A stretch of 42,321 nucleotides of DNA from contig JAVCCG010000021.1 of assembly GCA_030765605.1 (NCBI GenBank), positions 1-42,321 of the forward strand, in the 5' to 3' direction. Below are positions 37,620 through 42,321 of this stretch, piece by piece. A program made the translations under genes and the position numbers. Within the stretch, counting starts at the first letter, position 1. Every line of letters starts with the position of its first letter. A model generated the notes under the pieces. It searched no databases. It was given only the letters and a program-made list of their open reading frames with translations, and was not told the DNA's origin. Origin of the DNA: Candidatus Alcyoniella australis (GTDB lineage Bacteria; Lernaellota; Lernaellaia; JAVCCG01; Alcyoniellaceae).

Positions 37620-38177
37620 ATGGTTGAGTATGACGATGTTGCAGATCTCGTTTTGCGGGCTCGACGAGGCGAGATGACAGCGCAGGAAGCGTTGGTCCGA
37701 AGATTTTTGCGCCCTGCCTATTCGGTGGCGCTGGGTGTTATGCGGCACCCCGCCGATGCTCAGGACGTCGCACAAGAGTCGCTAATGGTTGCTCTCGAAC
37801 GCCTCGACCAGTGCCGTGAGCCGTCGCGATTCGCCGCGTGGCTGCTCAAGTCGGTTCGCCATCGGGCGCTCAACCATCTTACGAAGCGCTTGAATCGCTC
37901 TGTGTTGCTCGACCAAATGGTGAAGACCGATGTGACCGAAGTGAATCCGCGCGGCGATGTTTTACTGCGGCAACGGCTGATCGACGCTCTGGAAGTGCTA
38001 AACGCCGTGCAGCGCGAGGTAGTGCTGTTGCACGATCTACAGGATTGGAAACATGCCGAGATCGCCAACGTACTGAAGATCTCGGAGACGATGTCTCGCC
38101 AGCATCTGTTTGTTGCGCGACGTGCTTTGCGCCAAAAACTTGGCGAGGATTTTGGTAATGAGGTGTTGCATGGATGA
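37620..38177 (+). CDS. ECF-type RNA polymerase sigma factor
   Basis: The protein has 185 residues. Region 2 is ALVRRFLRPAYSVALGVMRH and DAQDVAQESLMVALERLDQC with RFAAWLLKSVRHRALNHLTK. Region 4 is LNAVQREVVLLHDLQDWKHA and EIANVLKISETMSRQHLFVA with RRALRQKL. GAGG lies four bases before the ATG. The next two genes overlap it and each other, so they are its likely regulators. The shared promoter motif suggests that it drives its own operon and the DUF1566 lipoproteins. Confidence 0.93.
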   Translation: MVEYDDVADLVLRARRGEMTAQEALVRRFLRPAYSVALGVMRHPADAQDVAQESLMVALERLDQCREPSRFAAWLLKSVRHRALNHLTKRLNRSVLLDQMVKTDVTEVNPRGDVLLRQRLIDALEVLNAVQREVVLLHDLQDWKHAEIANVLKISETMSRQHLFVARRALRQKLGEDFGNEVLHG

Positions 38178-38514
38178 TAATCGCATCGACTTTTCTTCGC
38201 TTGATCCGCTGGCTGATCCCAACCGCTTCGAGCGTTCGGTGCGCGCGGTAATGGCCGGTGTAACACAAGCAACTGATCCCCATCCGCTTCTAAACGCCAT
38301 TTCTTACATCGGACGCCGCGTTGTACTAGCCACGGGCATGGCCGCTATTTCAATGTGGATTCTGATGTTCCTTGCCTTAAATCCCGTAGTCCAGAGCGGC
38401 AAAGGCGATACGACGATGGACCCAGTGGAGATGATCTCGACGTGGGCCGAGGCCGACAGCATTCCGCTGGATGTTGACGTGCTGCAGGTCATGGAGCTGC
38501 TCGATGCTCGCTAA
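38170..38514 (+). CDS. Probable anti-sigma or sigma-linked membrane protein
   Basis: The protein has 114 residues from the ATG at 38170, overlapping the sigma gene by 8 bases. The first 50 residues are cytosolic and charged; RRVVLATGMAAISMWILMFL is the single membrane span; about 45 residues follow outside. No zinc-binding HxxxCxxC is visible, so it is not a classical ZAS anti-sigma factor. Role inferred from position and topology. Confidence 0.7.
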   Translation: MDDNRIDFSSLDPLADPNRFERSVRAVMAGVTQATDPHPLLNAISYIGRRVVLATGMAAISMWILMFLALNPVVQSGKGDTTMDPVEMISTWAEADSIPLDVDVLQVMELLDAR

Positions 38515-39097
38515 AGCGCCGCGCCGTCGGGCAACATTGATTGCCGTCCTGATCCTCGCCGGAATCTTTCTGACAGGCATCGCGACCGGAGCGGCGTTGG
38601 TAACCTGGTTGCGGCCCTCTGGACCGCCTGGACCACCACCATTTGCGGTTAATGGGCCCAGTGGGCTGCCGCAGCCGTTTGCATCGTACGGGCTGGACTC
38701 CGACCAGCTACGTTTGGCGCAACCCATTGTGGAACGTCACCGCGTGGAAGTGGAGGCAGCGGTAAAAGAGGTCTTCCCGCAGATTCATGCGGTACGTGAG
38801 CAATTTGACCGGGAAATGCAAACGATCCTCACGCCGGAGCAAAATCGTCGTTTCAAAGAATTCCTCGCGTCCCATCCCCCGGTCCCCGACTTTCAGGGCC
38901 CAGGTCTTCCGGCAGGCGGCCCATTGCCACCGCCGCAACAGGCTGTTGATTCTTGTACTGGCAAGGCAGTGGGCGAGGACTGCGAATTTAAAGGCATGGG
39001 TGGCGAATCCGTGACCGGATCCTGCCAAATGGACGGTGACGTGTTGGCCTGCGTGCCCGCGGGCGGTCCGCCAACCAATGAAAAGCAGCGACCTTAA
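38504..39097 (+). CDS. Membrane-anchored Spy/CpxP-like periplasmic protein with Cys module
   Basis: The protein has 197 residues from the ATG at 38504, overlapping the previous gene by 11 bases. The N-terminal span is TLIAVLILAGIFLTGIATGA. A Pro-rich linker precedes a helical region (RLAQPIVERHRVEVEAAVKE, ILTPEQNRRFKEFL) of the Spy/CpxP or heavy-metal-sensor type, which binds misfolded proteins or metals. The last 45 residues form a four-Cys module, CTGKAVGEDCEFKGMGGESV then TGSCQMDGDVLACVP, that recurs at the end of the DUF1566 protein at 39183-40676. It is probably the envelope sensor arm of the ECF system. Confidence 0.78.
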   Translation: MLAKAPRRRATLIAVLILAGIFLTGIATGAALVTWLRPSGPPGPPPFAVNGPSGLPQPFASYGLDSDQLRLAQPIVERHRVEVEAAVKEVFPQIHAVREQFDREMQTILTPEQNRRFKEFLASHPPVPDFQGPGLPAGGPLPPPQQAVDSCTGKAVGEDCEFKGMGGESVTGSCQMDGDVLACVPAGGPPTNEKQRP

Positions 39098-39101
39098 ACT
39101 C

Positions 39102-39129
39102 TAACGCTCTAAGTATCTGAACGGTCTAA
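39102..39129 (+). promoter_or_regulatory. Putative ECF promoter of the DUF1566 operon
   Basis: TAACGCTC (39102-39109), 13 bases, GGTCTAA (39123-39129), 53 bases before the ATG at 39183; same arrangement as at 37570-37597. Confidence 0.7.
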
Positions 39130-39182
39130 TAACTGTGAAGACCGCAGCAAAATTCTCAGCCGCAATTCAGACTGGAGATGAG

Positions 39183-40676
39183 ATGAAACTGAGCTATCGT
39201 TTGATATGCATCGCACTCGCCGTACTGCTGTGTGGCGCGTTTGTCACCTGCACCAACGGCGACGACGACGATTCGGCTGACGATGATGCGGCCGACGACG
39301 ACGCTGCCGACGATGACGACGACGATTTCACGCCGCCCGATGTGGATTACGCCGTGGTTGATACCGATCAGTCACAATGCTACGGCCTGAGCGCGGCGAT
39401 CACCTGCGGCAGCGATTTCCTGGGTCAGGACGCCCAGTACGACGGCTACCAGCCACGCTATCAAGATAACGGCGACGGCACCGTCACCGACCTGATCACT
39501 GGCCTGATGTGGCAAGCCGACCCGGGCGACAAGACGTCGTACGCCGATGCGGTTGCCGGTGCCGGTAGCTTCAGCCTCGCCGGTCACGACGACTGGCGTT
39601 TGCCGACGATCAAAGATCTCTACTCGCTGATTCAATTCTCGGGCGAAGATCCCAGCGGCGAAACCGGTGACGACACTTCCGGCCTGACGCCGTTCATCGA
39701 CGCCAACTACTTCGCTTTCGAATACGGCGACACCAACGCGGGCCAGCGGATCATCGACTCGCAGTGGGTGACCAGCAGCATTTACGTGGCGAGCGTCATG
39801 GGTGGCCAGGAATGCTTCTTTGGCGTCAACTTCGCCGACGGTCGCATCAAATGCTACGGGACGGGACCAGCCCCCAGCGGCTATTACACGATCCACGTCC
39901 GCAACAACGGCACCTATGGCGCCAACAACTTCGCCGACAACGGCGACCAGACTGTGACCGATAACGCCACCGGCCTGCTGTGGCAGCAAAACGACAGCGG
40001 CCAAGGGATGAACTGGGAAGCGGCGCTGGACTACTGCGAAACCCTCGACCTCGCCGGACACGATGACTGGCGTTTGCCCAATGCCAAAGAGTTGCAAAGC
40101 ATCGTCGACTACTCCCGTTCACCGGACACGACATCCTCCGCGGCCATCGATCCGATATTCAACATCTCGTCGATCACCAACGAAGGCGGCGACGCGGATT
40201 ACCCGTTCTTTTGGACCGGCACAACGCACGCGTCGTCCAACGGCTCGGGCGGCTTTGCGGCCTATGTTTCCTTCGGGCGCGCCCTTGGCTACATGGATGG
40301 AAGCTGGATCGACGTCCACGGCGCCGGCGCCCAGCGTAGCGATCCCAAAGACGGCGATCCCGCAGATTACCCTGACGGGAACGGCCCGCAGGGCGACGCT
40401 GTTCGAATCTTCAACTACGTTCGCTGTGTCACCGGTGGCGGAAATAGTCCTGCACCGGATGATGACGATGATGACGATTCGATTCCCGAACCGGATGATG
40501 ATGACGACGACGAAGAAGAACCGCCGCCTGACGAGGCCATCGAAGCCTGTGAAGACAAAGCGGCGGGGGATGATTGCGAATTCGAAGGCATGGGCGGTGA
40601 ACCTGTAACCGGTAACTGTGAACAAATCGGCGATGTGCTGGCTTGTGTACCCGAGGGCGGTCCGCCGGTCGAATGA
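39183..40676 (+). CDS. Poly-Asp lipoprotein with two DUF1566 repeats and four-Cys module
   Basis: The protein has 497 residues from the ATG at 39183, with GGAG five bases upstream. The signal peptide ends in the lipobox FVTC, followed by DDDD/ADDD runs. Two DUF1566 (Lcl) domains follow, each with DNGDxTVTDxxTGLxWQ and HDDWRLPxxKxLxSxxxxS. A second poly-Asp linker (about 445-475) leads to a C-terminal CEDKAAGDDCEFEGMGGEPV module that matches the end of the Spy-like protein. DUF1566 is common in secreted proteins of Proteobacteria and may bind glycans. The ECF-type promoter lies upstream. Confidence 0.88.
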   Translation: MKLSYRLICIALAVLLCGAFVTCTNGDDDDSADDDAADDDAADDDDDDFTPPDVDYAVVDTDQSQCYGLSAAITCGSDFLGQDAQYDGYQPRYQDNGDGTVTDLITGLMWQADPGDKTSYADAVAGAGSFSLAGHDDWRLPTIKDLYSLIQFSGEDPSGETGDDTSGLTPFIDANYFAFEYGDTNAGQRIIDSQWVTSSIYVASVMGGQECFFGVNFADGRIKCYGTGPAPSGYYTIHVRNNGTYGANNFADNGDQTVTDNATGLLWQQNDSGQGMNWEAALDYCETLDLAGHDDWRLPNAKELQSIVDYSRSPDTTSSAAIDPIFNISSITNEGGDADYPFFWTGTTHASSNGSGGFAAYVSFGRALGYMDGSWIDVHGAGAQRSDPKDGDPADYPDGNGPQGDAVRIFNYVRCVTGGGNSPAPDDDDDDDSIPEPDDDDDDEEEPPPDEAIEACEDKAAGDDCEFEGMGGEPVTGNCEQIGDVLACVPEGGPPVE

Positions 40677-40702
40677 ACCACAAGGTGAAGCGGAGACATA
40701 CG

Positions 40703-41908
40703 ATGAAGACTTTTGTGCAAATCACGCTCCTCCTATTGCTGATTGTCGCCGTGCTGGTGGCTTGCGACACCGGAGACGACGATGATGATGTAACCGATAC
40801 CGATGATGACGACGTCAATGATGATGACGACAATCCGACAGATTATGAATACCCTTTGGTCGATACCGGGCAAGACAAGTGCTACGACACGGACAATGAA
40901 ATCGCCTTCCCATTACCGGGCGAGGCGTTCTACGGTCAGGACGCCCAGTACGACGGTTCAGCGCTCGACTTCCAAGACAATGGCGACAGCACGGTAACAG
41001 ACCTAGTCACCGGACTGATGTGGGAAAAAACGCCCAGCAGCGAATCCTATAGCTGGGAAGGCGCCTTGGCCTCCTGTGAGTCGCTGACTTTGGCCGATTA
41101 CGACGACTGGCGCGCCCCGAGCCTCAAAGAGCTGTTTTCGATCAGTGATTTTGAGACCGGCTGGCCGTACGTCGATGCCGACGTGTTCGACCTGGTCGGC
41201 AACCAAATCAGCAAGGACGAGCAATATTGGTCCAGCAACCATTATGTCGGCGTCACGGTTGAGGGCCAATCGGACGCGGCCTTTGGCGTGAACCACGGAA
41301 CAGGACATATCAAGGCTTATCCGGCAAATGGCACAGGCCCTATCGCGGGGAATTACGTGCGTTGCGTGCGGGGTGAGGAGTATGGCGTAAATCAGTTCGT
41401 GGATAACGGCGACGGCACGATCACCGACCAAGCCACCGGCCTGATGTGGATGCAAAACGACAGCGGTTCCGGCGTGGACTGGGAGAATGCGCTGGCCTAT
41501 GCGCAGACCCAAAATGAGGCCAATTACCTCGGCTACACCGACTGGCGTCTACCCAACGTCAAAGAGTTGCAGAGCATTGTGGATTACACGCGCTCTCCGA
41601 GTGCGGCCGAGGCTGCGAAGGTGGGTCCGGCCATTGATCCGATGTTCAGTTGCACGGCGATCATCAACGAAGCAGGCGACGACGACTATCCCTACTTCTG
41701 GACCAGCACCTCGGCCTACTTCAACCCCTCTGATCCAAGTTACTATTACGCATGGTACGTGTCCTTCGGAATGGCGGTTGGCGGCAGTGGCGAGGATTTT
41801 CACGGGGCGGGCGCGGTTCGCTTTGACACGAAGGTCGAAGGCGGTCCAGCCGGTGAGGGCGGCGAGCGGTACTATAACTACGTGCGCTTGGTCCGCGGGG
41901 TTGACTGA
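40703..41908 (+). CDS. Poly-Asp lipoprotein with two DUF1566 repeats
   Basis: The protein has 401 residues from the ATG at 40703, with GGAG seven bases upstream. The lipobox is LVAC and the linker DTGDDDDDVTDTDDDD. Two DUF1566 domains carry the same NGDxTxTDxxTGLMW and DWRxPxxKEL marks as the upstream paralog, but the C-terminal four-Cys module and second Asp linker are missing. The gene starts 26 bases after the previous stop and is probably in the same ECF-driven operon. Confidence 0.88.
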   Translation: MKTFVQITLLLLLIVAVLVACDTGDDDDDVTDTDDDDVNDDDDNPTDYEYPLVDTGQDKCYDTDNEIAFPLPGEAFYGQDAQYDGSALDFQDNGDSTVTDLVTGLMWEKTPSSESYSWEGALASCESLTLADYDDWRAPSLKELFSISDFETGWPYVDADVFDLVGNQISKDEQYWSSNHYVGVTVEGQSDAAFGVNHGTGHIKAYPANGTGPIAGNYVRCVRGEEYGVNQFVDNGDGTITDQATGLMWMQNDSGSGVDWENALAYAQTQNEANYLGYTDWRLPNVKELQSIVDYTRSPSAAEAAKVGPAIDPMFSCTAIINEAGDDDYPYFWTSTSAYFNPSDPSYYYAWYVSFGMAVGGSGEDFHGAGAVRFDTKVEGGPAGEGGERYYNYVRLVRGVD

Positions 41909-41991
41909 ACAACCAGTTCCGGCGCTTTTTCTCTTCCCTAAGGTGGCATACGAGGCCATATGCGAAAGCTTCAGGCGTTGAATTATTGCTC

Positions 41992-42039
41992 TCAGCCGCA
42001 GCAGCCTCCATCATCGTCGTCATCATCGTCATCGCCGCC
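41992..42039 (-). pseudogene. Poly-Asp C-terminal scrap (minus strand)
   Basis: The minus strand encodes GGDDDDDDDGGCCG then TGA. The frame is closed just upstream by a TAG inside the 75-bp repeat, so only a tail of an Asp-rich protein remains, cut exactly where the repeat begins. The gap 41909-41991 shows nothing else. Confidence 0.4.
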
Positions 42040-42115
42040 TGTGGCTCGCCAAAACTAGATCGTGCCTGATTTCAACCTCTGGTTCGGGTCATCGCTCATC
42101 CGTAGCAGCGGGTCT
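42040..42115 (-). repeat. 75-bp dispersed repeat, copy 3
   Basis: Starts TGTGGCTCGCCAAAA. The homology with copy 2 extends about 30 bases further (minus strand, RLPLMETRCYG against RLLPMAIRCYG). It lies about 70 bases from the transposase tail at 42182. Confidence 0.8.
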
Positions 42116-42181
42116 CCATCAGTGGGAGCCTCAGCCCGGGCAATGGTTCAAGTAAAAGTTTCTCAGCTGGACAAACCACGG

Positions 42182-42321
42182 CCCTGATCGACGTATCCCG
42201 CTGACAGCCTGAACTCGCCGACCCCTACGCTGCGTCGCGCCACTCGTAGCGATGGTGCAGGCCGCCGACTCTAGGCAGGGCGATGACCCGCGCGGCATAC
42301 GAAGTGCGGCGTTGAACGGGC
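42182..42321 (-). mobile_element. Transposase C-terminus (copy 2), cut by window edge
   Basis: The minus-strand frame is open from the window edge and reads RVIALPRVGGLHHRYEWRDA A then TAG at 42225-42227, the end of an rve-type transposase. The 40 bases after the stop match the relic at 33203. Whether the gene is intact beyond 42321 cannot be seen. Confidence 0.65.

Overview
The window is bacterial, GC-rich for most of its length, and reads as a relative of the deltaproteobacterial lineages (Myxococcota/Desulfobacterota-like or a candidate phylum near them). The reasons are the tRNA-Thr/Tyr/Gly-tuf arrangement, a Re-citrate-synthase-like enzyme next to an NADP isocitrate dehydrogenase, and many lipoproteins with long poly-aspartate linkers. 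The exact phylum cannot be fixed by reading alone.

Layout. Positions 1-600 hold the start of tuf behind three tRNA genes and a near-consensus promoter, all on the minus strand. Positions 604-3432 hold a GNAT acetyltransferase, a small membrane protein, an unrecognised protein and an acyl-CoA dehydrogenase; the dehydrogenase gene is bracketed by five copies of a palindromic intergenic repeat. Positions 3737-6407 hold a tandem duplicate pair of poly-Asp lipoproteins with an alpha/beta-hydrolase fold. Positions 6468-24481 are a surface-glycan cluster, almost all on the minus strand. It has two family-9 and several family-4/2 glycosyltransferases, a flippase, a membrane 4,6-dehydratase, a DegT aminotransferase, two radical SAM proteins, three methyltransferases, a FemAB-like protein, an HD-domain protein, and a natural fusion of a GT4 glycosyltransferase with a phosphoglycosyl transferase. 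Many junctions overlap by 1-23 bases, so most of the block is probably one translationally coupled operon.

A 182-bp inverted-repeat element (24599-24780) separates this cluster from a plus-strand block: an FHA-GGDEF diguanylate cyclase, then a Re-citrate-synthase-like enzyme that carries a C-terminal Cache-type sensor domain and a basic tail, overlapping icd, which ends at a clear terminator.

From 29.3 kb to the end the DNA is accessory. It holds poly-Asp or otherwise anchored lipoproteins (alpha/beta hydrolase, beta-helix, beta-propeller, two DUF1566 proteins), an AbrB-Doc toxin-antitoxin pair, an AhpD-like protein, AT-rich secreted proteins including a three-fold repeat protein, and an ECF sigma factor operon. 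Between them lie scraps of transposase, sigma-54 activator and XRE regulator genes and three copies of a 75-bp repeat. Two regulatory links were read directly from sequence. The ECF sigma operon and the DUF1566 lipoprotein operon share TAACGCTC-N13-GGTC at identical spacing, a probable autoregulated ECF regulon. The two minus-strand lipoproteins at 29.3 and 30.6 kb share a promoter with a palindrome in its spacer.
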